A DNA stretch of 64,000 bases from positions 1 through 64,000 of the forward strand of contig CALMYW010000394.1 in NCBI GenBank assembly GCA_937873665.1. Direction: 5' to 3'. The notes under the pieces were generated by a model. The model did not search any database, was not told the origin of the DNA, and worked only from the letters and a program-made list of their open reading frames with translations. Below, in pieces: positions 1 to 7,736 of this stretch. The DNA comes from an uncultured Sphingorhabdus sp. (GTDB lineage Bacteria; Pseudomonadota; Alphaproteobacteria; Sphingomonadales; Sphingomonadaceae). Made by a program: the position numbers and the translations under genes. How positions within the stretch are numbered: the first letter of the stretch is position 1; each line of letters opens with the position of its first letter.

Positions 1-41
1 TCCTGTTTTTGCAACATTTTTCCAATTTTTTTAATATCAAA

Positions 42-131
42 TGGCGGACAGACAGGGATTCGAACCCTGGGTACCATTACTGGCACAACGGTTTTCGAGA
101 CCGCCCCGTTCGACCACTCCGGCATCTGTCC
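42..131 (-). tRNA. tRNA-Ser (anticodon CGA)
   Basis: On the minus strand a 90-nt cloverleaf can be drawn. The acceptor strands GGACAGA and TCTGTCC pair, the discriminator base is G, and the terminal CCA is encoded (tgg at 42-44 on the plus strand). The anticodon loop CTCGAAA sits between CGGT and ACCG and gives anticodon CGA, which reads UCG. A long variable arm precedes the T-loop GGTTCGAATCC, as expected of a class II serine tRNA. The end coordinates follow from the pairing. Confidence 0.96.
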
Positions 132-237
132 GCACGTCTTTTCGGGCTTTGGTCGATGCCTGTAAAAGGCGCGCCCGTGCGACAGAGCGCGGCCATTAGC
201 GAATGATTCCGGCTTTGCCAAGCGCAAGGTTGCAAGA

Positions 238-615
238 ATGCGATTGCGCTACGATATTGCAACGATGAGCGCGAATCCTGAAATGCCCCCTATCGCCGAA
301 GCCCGCTTCTCCATCGGCGACGTCGTCCGTCACCGTATCTTCGATTTTCGCGGTGTCGTGTTCGATATAGACCCTGTGTTTGCCAACAGTGACGAATGGT
401 ATGATGCTATTCCAGAAGCCGTTCGCCCCAGCAAGGATCAGCCATTCTATCACCTGTTCGCCGAAAATGCGGACAGCAGCTATATCGCCTATGTCAGCCA
501 GCAGAACCTGCTGCCCGATGCTGAAAACGGACCGGTGAACCATCCTGCGATTGAAGGCTATTTCGAGCCGTGGAGCGGCAGTCGCTACAATCTGGCCGCC
601 TTGATGCGGCAATAG
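238..615 (+). CDS. hspQ: HspQ-like heat shock / hemimethylated-DNA-binding protein
   Basis: This 125-codon gene matches the YccV/HspQ family. The core begins with FSIGDVVRHRIFDFRGVVFD, followed by DIDPVF, WYDAIPE and FYHLF, and then YVSQQNLL. E. coli HspQ binds hemimethylated DNA (as reported for the dnaA promoter) and acts as a specificity enhancer of Lon protease; the role here is inferred from homology. The protein has no signal peptide or membrane segment. The core starts near residue 23, so internal ATGs at 265 and 283 are also possible starts. It converges with the diheme cytochrome gene, and the two stop codons lie one base apart. Confidence 0.85.
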   Translation: MRLRYDIATMSANPEMPPIAEARFSIGDVVRHRIFDFRGVVFDIDPVFANSDEWYDAIPEAVRPSKDQPFYHLFAENADSSYIAYVSQQNLLPDAENGPVNHPAIEGYFEPWSGSRYNLAALMRQ

Positions 616-616
616 T

Positions 617-1633
617 TCAGCTGGCGGGCAGCGATTTTATCCAGGCTTCCAAGAGCTCCACGCCCTCGTAATGCTCGGTTGCCCGCCCCAGTTCGGGCAT
701 CGCAATTCCCGGGTCTATGCTTTTCATTCGGTAGATGAGGATCGAACGCTCTGGATGGCCGGGTTCGATGACGAATTCGAAATTGCCCGATCCCCTGCCC
801 GCTGCCACGGGTCGCTTGCCAATACCAAGTGCGGCCGAGTTGCGTTCGTGATCGTCGTAAAACAGACCGGAGTTTGATGCCGATCCGGTCGGCTTGTGGC
901 AGTGGCCACAATTGACGCGCAAATAGGCCAGCGCCCTTGCCTCAAGCGCGCCGGACTTTGGATCATCCCATTTGGCCTCGAATGACGGCACGGCTCCCGC
1001 CAAATTTCCACGCTTTTCAAAGGCAAGGCGCGACTTTGTGTCGGCAAAGGAGAGATTTTGCCATACCGGTCCGACGGGCATCACGCTGTCTTTGGTCGAG
1101 TGGCATTGCTTGCACTGGTTTTTGTTCGGAACGGCGTAGCTTATGGACATTTGCGTGAAGTCCGGCTTTTTGAATATAGCGGGTTTGCGAGCCCCGCCAA
1201 CTTTCAATTCCGCATCACTGCCATCCGTTTTCCACACATAAGGCAAGGCAACCCATCCGTCCGCCTTGTGCAGCAATAGTCGCGTTTCGATGATGTTGAG
1301 CTTGCCCGAAGCATCATGGTAGCCGAAACTTTTTATGAGCGCACTGCCCACAGGAAATATCAGCCGGCCATCGGGATCGATGGTGAATTTCTTCCCCTTC
1401 GGCAGATACAGGAATCGCTGCTTTTCGGCATAATCTGTGAAAAGCGGGGTGCGGAGATTGTAAGGCAGCAATGCTGAAGCGGGCCTATCCGCGCCGCCAT
1501 TGAAAAAACCGAAGCTGGATAGCAGCGGCGGATTATCTGTGGATGTTATTGCAGCATCATCAATCTGCGGCGGCTTTCCTTTCACCGAAACGGTAAGCGC
1601 AAGCCCTGCCGCAGCGGCAATCAGCAAGCGCAT
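617..1633 (-). CDS. SO2930-family diheme c-type cytochrome
   Basis: The 338-residue protein has an N-terminal signal sequence (about residues 1-18) and two CxxCH haem-attachment motifs, CKQCH at 174-178 and CGHCH at 242-246. It therefore should be a periplasmic diheme cytochrome c. Overall architecture fits the family first named for Shewanella SO2930, which occurs next to a parallel beta-helix protein; that partner is the upstream gene here. The start ATG overlaps the stop of the beta-helix gene (TGATG), so the two are translationally coupled. The redox partner and substrate of this family are unknown to me. Confidence 0.85.
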   Translation of the reverse strand: MRLLIAAAAGLALTVSVKGKPPQIDDAAITSTDNPPLLSSFGFFNGGADRPASALLPYNLRTPLFTDYAEKQRFLYLPKGKKFTIDPDGRLIFPVGSALIKSFGYHDASGKLNIIETRLLLHKADGWVALPYVWKTDGSDAELKVGGARKPAIFKKPDFTQMSISYAVPNKNQCKQCHSTKDSVMPVGPVWQNLSFADTKSRLAFEKRGNLAGAVPSFEAKWDDPKSGALEARALAYLRVNCGHCHKPTGSASNSGLFYDDHERNSAALGIGKRPVAAGRGSGNFEFVIEPGHPERSILIYRMKSIDPGIAMPELGRATEHYEGVELLEAWIKSLPAS

Positions 1634-2847
1634 CAGCGGACCACCGCCTCCATCGATTCAGGTAGCCGGATACGGGGCAATTCCTGCGGCAGGTTGGCAC
1701 TGTACTGCAGCATCACGGGCTGCGCACTTTCGGGAGATGCTTTCAGGTCGGCCAGCCCCAGCGAAAGCGCGGGAACGGGGTCGGCAACAATGGGCTGCGC
1801 TTCTGCCCCGCCAGCGCCATCCCAGAAAATCGGGGGCAGACTGCCACCCAATGCCTGGGCAATCTGCTGACTACCCGGAAATTTGGGGTCCCAGCCTGCT
1901 TTATCATGCTGATTACCCCAAATGGCGACGCCCCGCGCAATGGGATCATATTTCGGGTCTTGCTGCGGGTAGCGATAGCCAACGACCATAATGTTGGTCG
2001 TGCCATTCTGGCCGAGCATGTTGTCAAACACATGTACGTTGCGGTTGGCCATCACCATCACGCCGGTACCGGTCGGTACATTGGCGACGATATTGCCCTT
2101 GGGTGCAAAATTGGGTGTCGAGTTGTCGACGACGACATTCTCGAAAATGCGCACATTCTTGCCACCCATCTGTAGCAGGTTGGGCAAATCGAATACCAAT
2201 ATGCCGCCCGTGTTGCGCGTCGCCAGATTATCGTGGACGTCGGCGTCGTAGCTATTCTCTATCTCGATACCGGCAACATTTTCCAGCGCGACCGAGTTGC
2301 GCACCACGATGTTGCGTGACTGGCCGACATAGATGCCCGCATCCGATGCGCCGCGGACCAACACGCTGTCGACCAGCACATCCTGGCTTTCGACCGGATA
2401 GATGCCATAGGCACCGTTGGTTTCCTTAGGCCCGCCGGTCCATTCGACCCGAAGCTGGTAATAGACGATGCGATCGGCGCCCTTGGATTTGATGCCGTCA
2501 CCCTTGGTGTTTTCAACCGCAAAATCGCGAAGCACAACATCGTCAGAGGTCACCAACAAGCCTTCACCAGCACCCAATTGCCCGGTGAAATCTAATATGG
2601 TCTGCCCGCTTCCCTGCCCCTTCACTGTCACCTTCGGCACATCGAGTGAAAGCCCGTCGGTCAATTTGAAACGACCGCTGCCCAGTTCGACAACATCGCC
2701 CGGCGCTGCGCCAATCAGCGCCTCTTGCAAACGCGCCTGTGCATCGTCCCCAGCAGCGACCGATATGGTTTTGGCAAAAGCTGTCGAGCCCGCAATTGCA
2801 AGACTGGCAGCGGCGATGGCATTTATGCCTATGACCCTCATCCTCAT
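1633..2847 (-). CDS. Secreted parallel beta-helix repeat protein, partner of the diheme cytochrome
   Basis: The chosen start (MRMRVIGINAIAAASL) is immediately followed by a signal peptide ending near TAFA, giving 404 residues. An upstream in-frame ATG at 2985 would lie inside the preceding racemase gene and is rejected. The body consists of successive beta-helix turns with NNx-type ladders (DVLVDSVLVRGASDAGIYVG, NIVVRNSVALENVAGIEIEN), typical of the right-handed beta-helix/NosD-like fold. The gene order beta-helix then diheme cytochrome is a recognised pairing (TIGR03805/TIGR03806). A periplasmic carbohydrate-binding or scaffold role is only an inference. Confidence 0.8.
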   Translation of the reverse strand: MRMRVIGINAIAAASLAIAGSTAFAKTISVAAGDDAQARLQEALIGAAPGDVVELGSGRFKLTDGLSLDVPKVTVKGQGSGQTILDFTGQLGAGEGLLVTSDDVVLRDFAVENTKGDGIKSKGADRIVYYQLRVEWTGGPKETNGAYGIYPVESQDVLVDSVLVRGASDAGIYVGQSRNIVVRNSVALENVAGIEIENSYDADVHDNLATRNTGGILVFDLPNLLQMGGKNVRIFENVVVDNSTPNFAPKGNIVANVPTGTGVMVMANRNVHVFDNMLGQNGTTNIMVVGYRYPQQDPKYDPIARGVAIWGNQHDKAGWDPKFPGSQQIAQALGGSLPPIFWDGAGGAEAQPIVADPVPALSLGLADLKASPESAQPVMLQYSANLPQELPRIRLPESMEAVVR

Positions 2848-2890
2848 TTCACAAGTCTGCAATATCCGCGCAGACTTGCCAAGAGCTTCC

Positions 2891-3589
2891 TCAGGGGGCG
2901 TCGCCGAAAATCCAGTCAACACCCGCATCGGCATGGATTTCGGCACTGTCATAAATTGGCAGCACGTTCGCCTTTGTGTCGACAATCATTCCCAATTCGG
3001 TGCAGCCAAGCACCACGGCGTCGGCACCATCCTTGTCGATTTCGGTGATCATCGTCTTGAGCGCACGTTCGGAATTGCGGACGACCTGCCCGGCCATCAA
3101 TTCTTCGTAGATGATGCGATCAAGCTCTTCCACGTCATCTGCCTCCCACGGAAGCAATGTGACGCCATGCTTCACAAGCCGCTGGCGGTACCAGTTTTCA
3201 GCCATGACGTTGCGTGTACCGATCAATGCGGCGGATTCGACACCGTCCGCCTTCATCTTCTGACCGACCGCGTCAGCGATATGCAGAACCGGCACCTTCA
3301 CCGCACTCGAAACGCGATCATGCACCTTGTGCATACTGTTTGCCCCGATCAGGATGGCGGTAGCGCCGCCTTCCTCAAGCCGTTGGGCGGAAGCTATCAA
3401 GACTTCAGCTACACGATCCCAATCCTGATCGGTCGTTGCCTTGGCCAGATCACAAAAATTGAGATTATCGAGGATCATCGGTGCACTGCACATCGCATTG
3501 GCGCGGCGCTGCACCTGTTTGTTGATGCGGCGATAGTAAAACTCGGTCGAATACCAGCTCATTCCGCCGATCAGGCCGATTTTGCGCAT
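2891..3589 (-). CDS. Aspartate/glutamate racemase family protein, first catalytic Cys replaced
   Basis: The 232-residue protein begins MRKIGLIGGMSWYST, the hallmark of the YgeA-like branch of cofactor-independent Asp/Glu racemases. The C-terminal half keeps the second active-site motif GCTELG, with its cysteine. The first motif, normally C-T-N-T-M-H (C83 in E. coli YgeA), reads G-A-N-S-M-H here, and the codon is GGG. The two-base mechanism needs both cysteines, so racemase activity is doubtful; isomerase, lyase or binding activity are alternatives. The gene stands alone between pntB and the beta-helix gene, with a 43-bp gap downstream. Confidence 0.8.
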   Translation of the reverse strand: MRKIGLIGGMSWYSTEFYYRRINKQVQRRANAMCSAPMILDNLNFCDLAKATTDQDWDRVAEVLIASAQRLEEGGATAILIGANSMHKVHDRVSSAVKVPVLHIADAVGQKMKADGVESAALIGTRNVMAENWYRQRLVKHGVTLLPWEADDVEELDRIIYEELMAGQVVRNSERALKTMITEIDKDGADAVVLGCTELGMIVDTKANVLPIYDSAEIHADAGVDWIFGDAP

Positions 3590-3616
3590 GTTGAACTTTC
3601 CAATAACTGAATCGAA

Positions 3617-3642
3617 TCGCCCCGGTCAAAGGGCCGGGGCGA
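3617..3642 (-). terminator. Hairpin downstream of pntB, possible terminator
   Basis: Arms TCGCCCCGG and CCGGGGCGA pair perfectly over 9 bp around an 8-base loop. The hairpin lies between the pntB stop and the racemase start. No strong T-run follows on the minus strand, so it may be an attenuator or a Rho-assisted terminator rather than a canonical intrinsic one. Confidence 0.45.
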
Positions 3643-3673
3643 ATTGTTGATTCAGTGGATAGCGTGTTGCGGC

Positions 3674-5143
3674 TTAGTGCTGCAAGGCCTTCACAATATC
3701 GTCGACCATTTTCTTGGCATCGGCGAGCAGCATCATCGTCTGGTCCATGTAAAAGACATCGTTATCTACACCCGCATAGCCCACGCCGCCCATGCTGCGC
3801 TTGATGAAAAACACGGTCTTGGCCTTGTCGACATCGAATACAGGCATGCCATAGATGGGCGAGGTTTTGTCGGTCTTTGCTGCGGGATTCACCACATCGT
3901 TCGCGCCGATGATGAAGGCCACATCGGTTTGGGCAAATTCGCTGTTGATGTCTTCCAGTTCGAACACCTCATCATAGGGCACATTGGCCTCGGCGAGCAG
4001 CACGTTCATATGCCCTGGCATACGGCCCGCTACGGGATGGATCGCATATTTGACGCTGACGCCTTCCTTCTTGAGGAGGTCTGCCATCTCACGCAGTGCG
4101 TGCTGCGCCTGTGCCACCGCCATGCCGTAGCCGGGGACGATGATGACGCTTTCGGCCTGGCTCATCATATAGGCGGCGTCCTCTGCAGAGCCGCGTTTCC
4201 ACGGTCGATCGACTTTCGCCGCGCCACCTGCAGCTGCGCCCGAATCTGCACCAAAACCACCTGCAATCACCGAAATGAAACTGCGGTTCATCGCCTTGCA
4301 CATGATGTACGAAAGGATAGCCCCCGAAGAACCAACCAGCGCGCCGGTAATAATCATCGCGCTATTGTGCAGCGTGAAGCCCATCGCCGCAGCCGCCCAG
4401 CCCGAATAGCTGTTGAGCATCGATACAACGACCGGCATATCCGCGCCGCCAATCGGGATGATCAGCAAGAAACCGATCAGGAAGGACAGGACAACAATCG
4501 TCCAGAAAACCCATTCGGTGCCCGTGGTCGGGACAATCGCGAAATAGGCCGTCAGCCCGATAATCGCGACCAATGTTCCCAAGTTGATCACATGGCGCAT
4601 CGGCAACAAAATGGGCGCGCCCGACATCTTACCCGCCAGTTTCAGGAATGCGATGACGGAGCCCGAAAAAGTGATCGCACCAATGGCGACGCCCAGCCCC
4701 ATCTCGATGCGGCTTACCGTAAGAATTTCTCCATTCGCGTCGAGAATCCCGAACGCTTCCGGGTTTAGATAAGCCGCTATCCCGACCAGCACAGCCGCCA
4801 TACCAACGAGCGAGTGAAAGGCCGCCACCAGTTGCGGCATGTCGGTCATGGCAATCTTGCGGGCAGTTACGATGCCAATGACGGCACCTATGCCGATTGC
4901 AGCAAATATCTGACCCAGTGTCGCAAAATCAGGACCTACATAGCTGTTTTGCAGGTCGCCCGCGATCATCGGCATATGCGTATAAACGGTGGTCGCCACC
5001 GCAATCAGCATTCCGGCCATGCCAAAGCGGTTACCTCGACGCGATGAAGCAGGCGAACTTAAGCCACGGAGGGCGAGGATGAAAAAGACCCCCGAAACAA
5101 GATAGGCAAGCAAGGCCCATGCGGGAACGGCTGCATGTTCCAT
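3674..5143 (-). CDS. pntB: NAD(P) transhydrogenase subunit beta
   Basis: The 489-residue protein has a multi-pass membrane N-terminal half (about residues 8-265) and a C-terminal NADP-binding domain III with the motif VPGYGMAVAQAQ and later GRMPGHMNVLLAEANVPY. This is the beta subunit of proton-translocating Re/Si-specific transhydrogenase, which couples hydride transfer from NADH to NADP+ with proton re-entry. It is last in the cox4-like/pntAA/insert/pntAB/pntB run, 3 bp after pntAB. Length agrees with the family (E. coli 462). The function is secure from homology; the effect of the upstream insertion on its expression is unknown. Confidence 0.95.
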   Translation of the reverse strand: MEHAAVPAWALLAYLVSGVFFILALRGLSSPASSRRGNRFGMAGMLIAVATTVYTHMPMIAGDLQNSYVGPDFATLGQIFAAIGIGAVIGIVTARKIAMTDMPQLVAAFHSLVGMAAVLVGIAAYLNPEAFGILDANGEILTVSRIEMGLGVAIGAITFSGSVIAFLKLAGKMSGAPILLPMRHVINLGTLVAIIGLTAYFAIVPTTGTEWVFWTIVVLSFLIGFLLIIPIGGADMPVVVSMLNSYSGWAAAAMGFTLHNSAMIITGALVGSSGAILSYIMCKAMNRSFISVIAGGFGADSGAAAGGAAKVDRPWKRGSAEDAAYMMSQAESVIIVPGYGMAVAQAQHALREMADLLKKEGVSVKYAIHPVAGRMPGHMNVLLAEANVPYDEVFELEDINSEFAQTDVAFIIGANDVVNPAAKTDKTSPIYGMPVFDVDKAKTVFFIKRSMGGVGYAGVDNDVFYMDQTMMLLADAKKMVDDIVKALQH

Positions 5144-5146
5144 GCT

Positions 5147-5428
5147 CTACTTGTCCTTCTTCTTGTACATGGCGAGCATGCGCTCGGTGACGGCAAAACC
5201 GCCAAAGATATTGATGCTTGCGAGCACCACACCGAGTAGCCCAAGCCACTTCGCCCCGGGAGCACCAGAAGCCGCCGCCGCAATCAGCGCACCAACAATA
5301 ATCACTGAGGAAATCGCATTAGTCACCGCCATCAAGGGCGTGTGCAGTGCAGGTGTGACCGACCAAACAACATAATAGCCAACGAAACAGGCCAGTACGA
5401 AGATCGATAGGATTGAAATGAAGTCCAT
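5147..5428 (-). CDS. pntAB: NAD(P) transhydrogenase subunit alpha, membrane part
   Basis: This 93-residue protein starts MDFISILSIFVLACFVGYYV and carries three to four hydrophobic helices, including a glycine/alanine-rich one (AASGAPGAKWLGLLGVVLAS). It corresponds to the C-terminal membrane segment of E. coli PntA, which is a separate gene in many alphaproteobacteria. The start ATG shares one base with the stop of the DUF559 gene (TAATG), so its translation may now depend on that foreign gene. In other sphingomonads the gene normally follows pntAA closely, from general knowledge. Confidence 0.93.
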   Translation of the reverse strand: MDFISILSIFVLACFVGYYVVWSVTPALHTPLMAVTNAISSVIIVGALIAAAASGAPGAKWLGLLGVVLASINIFGGFAVTERMLAMYKKKDK

Positions 5429-5844
5429 TATGGGGCCTTTCCAAATCCTCCCCCTCTGGGGGAGGTGGCAGCGCGCAGCGCTGACGGTGGGGGGTTATCG
5501 GCACAAAGCCGAACAATGGCGTCAGCTGTGGCATGGACGTCGCGCAGAACCTCCGATGCGGCTATACGAACAATCTGTATGCCCAATTTGTTGATAGCGG
5601 CATCGCGGCGAACATCGCGGTTTGGATTGCAGCCCATATCATGAGCTATTCCATCAATCTCAATGCCCAGACGCTTCTCCGCACAATAGAAATCAACGAC
5701 AAATTCGCCAATGGGATGCTGTTTGCGAAACTTTACACCCATAGGCTTGCCTTTCAGCAACCGCCACAAAAGTACTTCGGGGAGCGTCATTTCTTTCCGC
5801 AATTTGCGTGCGCGTTTCAAAGCTGCTGGGCTATGATCTTCCAT
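5428..5844 (-). CDS. DUF559 (Vsr-like PD-(D/E)XK) endonuclease-domain protein
   Basis: The 138-residue protein shows the DUF559 core. It has a helical ARKLRKEMTLPEVLLWRLL segment, then FRKQHPIGEFVVDFYC with D51, and then the catalytic-type strand IEIDG with E62 and D64, and H68. The family is related to the Vsr mismatch endonuclease. The last ~22 residues (NPPPSALRAATSPRGGG...) are simply a translation of inverted repeat A. The gene sits inside the pnt operon between pntAA and pntAB, flanked by two 52-bp inverted repeats. I infer a recently inserted cassette. Enzymatic activity and target are unknown. Confidence 0.85.
   Translation of the reverse strand: MEDHSPAALKRARKLRKEMTLPEVLLWRLLKGKPMGVKFRKQHPIGEFVVDFYCAEKRLGIEIDGIAHDMGCNPNRDVRRDAAINKLGIQIVRIAASEVLRDVHATADAIVRLCADNPPPSALRAATSPRGGGFGKAP
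5443..5494 (+). repeat. Inverted repeat A flanking the DUF559 gene
   Basis: This 52-bp element matches the reverse complement of 5849-5900 with 3 mismatches. It contains two palindromes: CCTCCCCC/GGGGGAGG with a 3-base loop and a CAGCGC/GCGCTG-type hairpin. It encodes the C-terminal tail of the DUF559 protein and resembles the REP-like dispersed palindromes of sphingomonad genomes; that resemblance is from memory. Confidence 0.9.
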
Positions 5845-6318
5845 TCAGCCCCCCTCCGTCAGCGCTACGCGCTGCCACCTCCCCCAAAGGGGGAGGATTT
5901 CAGATGTGCGTTTTGCATTTATACCGTAACGGAGTTCCCATTTTTCCAGCACATCAGAAAGATTTTGTTCGGCCTCGCGCAACCCCTTCTTGAACTTTGA
6001 ATCAGAACGAAATTGGGCGCAAGGCAAAACAGAAATCAATTCCGAATTTGCTACCGTTTCACCAAACTCTTTGGCAACGGCGATATGTACTAGGGAAATG
6101 CGCTTCTTGTATTTTCGATCCAAGCGACGTCGTTCGACAGCTTTTGTCGGTGCCTTGCACAGTACAGCCGAAATACTTTCCTGAGCACGAAATAAATCTT
6201 CATGGGGCGGGACTGATCGGTCCTCCGGCACTCGTTCTGAATCTTGAGCAAATGAAATGCTAGCCGCAGACAACAATATGGCGGCTACCACAATTCCACG
6301 TGCCAAAATGTTCCTCAC
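5845..6318 (-). CDS. Hypothetical periplasmic protein coupled to pntAA, C-terminus altered by a repeat
   Basis: The start is GTG at 6318, overlapping the pntAA stop as GTGA, which points to translational coupling. The protein has a signal peptide (RGIVVAAILLSAASISFAQ, cleavage near residue 25), then a charged, mostly helical body with cysteines at about 54 and 100. The final ~18 residues (LPLWGRWQRVALTEGG) are a translation of inverted repeat B, so the original 3' end has probably been replaced. I recognise no domain. Its place in the pnt operon says nothing certain about function. Confidence 0.6.
   Translation of the reverse strand: MRNILARGIVVAAILLSAASISFAQDSERVPEDRSVPPHEDLFRAQESISAVLCKAPTKAVERRRLDRKYKKRISLVHIAVAKEFGETVANSELISVLPCAQFRSDSKFKKGLREAEQNLSDVLEKWELRYGINAKRTSEILPLWGRWQRVALTEGG
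5849..5900 (-). repeat. Inverted repeat B flanking the DUF559 gene
   Basis: This is the reverse-complement partner of 5443-5494 (49 of 52 bases identical). It contains the perfect palindrome CAGCGC-TAC-GCGCTG and the CCTCCCCC/GGGGGAGG stem. Together the two copies define a cassette of about 458 bp holding only the DUF559 gene. I see no obvious target-site duplication outside them. Confidence 0.9.
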
Positions 6319-7445
6319 CCTAGCAGCCTCTCGTTCACAACCTTGCCGTCCTTGGTCAGGCGGATAGCTGCGGTGATTTCGTCATCGTCAGGCAATACTG
6401 GCTTGCCCGCTTCCTTGTCCCAAAAGGCTGACAGGAAGTTGAAAAGGTTGCGCGCGAAGAGCGCAGATGCATCGGCGGCCAAATGCGCAGGTGTGTTCGA
6501 ATAACCGATGATCTTCACGCCATGCTTGATGACAACTTCGTCGGGCTTCGAGCCTTCGACATTGCCGCCCTGCGCAACCGCGAGATCGAAAATGACGCTG
6601 CCGGGTTTCATGCTGGCAATCTGTACATCCGAAATCAGGCGCGGAGCAGCCCGTCCGGGGATCAGTGCGGTGGTGATGACGATATCCTGCTTGGCGATAT
6701 GGCTCGATACCAGTTCGGCCTGTGCCTTCTGATATTCGGGCGACATTTCGGTTGCGTAACCGCCAGCGCCCTCTCCTTCGATACCGGCGACATTTTCAAC
6801 GAAGATCGGCTTCGCACCAAGGCTCTCGATTTGTTCTTTGGTTGCCGAACGAACGTCGGTAGCCGAAACAACCGCACCCAGTCGGCGAGCAGTAGCAATC
6901 GCCTGAAGGCCCGCAACCCCGACCCCCATGATGAACGCCTTCGCAGCCGTAATTGTGCCGGCAGCGGTCATCATCATCGGAAAAGCGCGACCATAGGCTG
7001 CAGCGCTGTCAATCACTGCCTTGTAGCCAGAGAGGTTCGACTGCGAGGAGAGGATGTCCATCGATTGCGCGCGGGTGATGCGCGGCATGAATTCCATCGC
7101 CAGCGCCTCAACCCCAGCTGCAGCATATTCATCCACGCGCTTGCGCTGACCAAAAGGATCAAGCCCGGCGACAATCCATGCGCCTTTGGCCGCACCTTTC
7201 AGCGCCTTGGGATCGGGTCCCTGCACGCCAAGGACAATGTCTGCATCCTTGATAACCGCGCTGGCCGTGCCGATAGTCGCACCGACGGCTTCATAGTCTG
7301 CGTCGGAAATCGAAGCCGCAAGGCCTGCGCCTTTTTCGACGGCAACACTTGCACCCAGTCCGATGAATTTCTTCACCGTCTCCGGCGAGGCCGCAACCCG
7401 GGTTTCGCCGGATGCGACTTCCTTGAGAACTGCGATTTTGGTCAC
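6315..7445 (-). CDS. pntAA: NAD(P) transhydrogenase subunit alpha, soluble part
   Basis: The 376-residue protein begins MTKIAVLKEVASGETRVAAS, the start of the alanine dehydrogenase/PNT N-terminal domain. It continues with the NAD-binding Rossmann segment GVGVAGLQAIATARRLGA and the DVRSATKEQIESLGAK strand. It is the soluble NAD(H)-binding domain I of proton-translocating transhydrogenase and works with PntAB and PntB at the inner membrane. It ends in LLG with its stop overlapped by the next gene (GTGA). The aa3-type oxidase subunit IV microprotein lies 1 bp upstream, so the promoter is probably in the gap 7570-7736. Confidence 0.95.
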   Translation of the reverse strand: MTKIAVLKEVASGETRVAASPETVKKFIGLGASVAVEKGAGLAASISDADYEAVGATIGTASAVIKDADIVLGVQGPDPKALKGAAKGAWIVAGLDPFGQRKRVDEYAAAGVEALAMEFMPRITRAQSMDILSSQSNLSGYKAVIDSAAAYGRAFPMMMTAAGTITAAKAFIMGVGVAGLQAIATARRLGAVVSATDVRSATKEQIESLGAKPIFVENVAGIEGEGAGGYATEMSPEYQKAQAELVSSHIAKQDIVITTALIPGRAAPRLISDVQIASMKPGSVIFDLAVAQGGNVEGSKPDEVVIKHGVKIIGYSNTPAHLAADASALFARNLFNFLSAFWDKEAGKPVLPDDDEITAAIRLTKDGKVVNERLLG

Positions 7446-7446
7446 G

Positions 7447-7569
7447 TTATGCGATAATCAGCACGACGAGAACGGTGACCGCAACCGACGCAATGGTTCC
7501 CCATTTCAACAGCGAAAGAAACCCCGAATAGGTTTCACTTGCTGCGCGCATGTCCTGATTTCCAGCCAT
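7447..7569 (-). CDS. aa3-type cytochrome c oxidase subunit IV-like microprotein
   Basis: A 40-codon gene runs from ATG at 7569 to TAA at 7447. Its N-terminus is MAGNQDMRAASETYSGF, then LLKWGTIASVAVTVLVVLII forms one transmembrane helix. This fits the bacterial aa3 oxidase subunit IV family (PF07835), typically 40-60 residues with an N-terminal soluble part and one helix. A good ribosome site (GGGAGG) lies 5 bases before the start. It is first in the pnt operon, an arrangement I recall from other alphaproteobacteria. It may associate with the terminal oxidase encoded elsewhere. Confidence 0.8.
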   Translation of the reverse strand: MAGNQDMRAASETYSGFLSLLKWGTIASVAVTVLVVLIIA

Positions 7570-7736
7570 TTCAGCCTCCCTAAAAACCTGCCCCAAACAT
7601 AGGCTATGCGGGGCTAATAGCCAGATGGGCGGTATTGCTCAAGCGCCTCGACCACAGAAATTTTACTGGATGCTTAATCGCCTCTTTACCTCTTCTTGTT
7701 ACCGCATTGCTTCACCAAGTGCCCGATGGGATTTCG

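Noticed and set aside
2848..2985. N-terminal extension of the beta-helix protein up to ATG 2985
   Set aside because: It would overlap the racemase gene by 95 bases and put the signal peptide in the middle of the protein.
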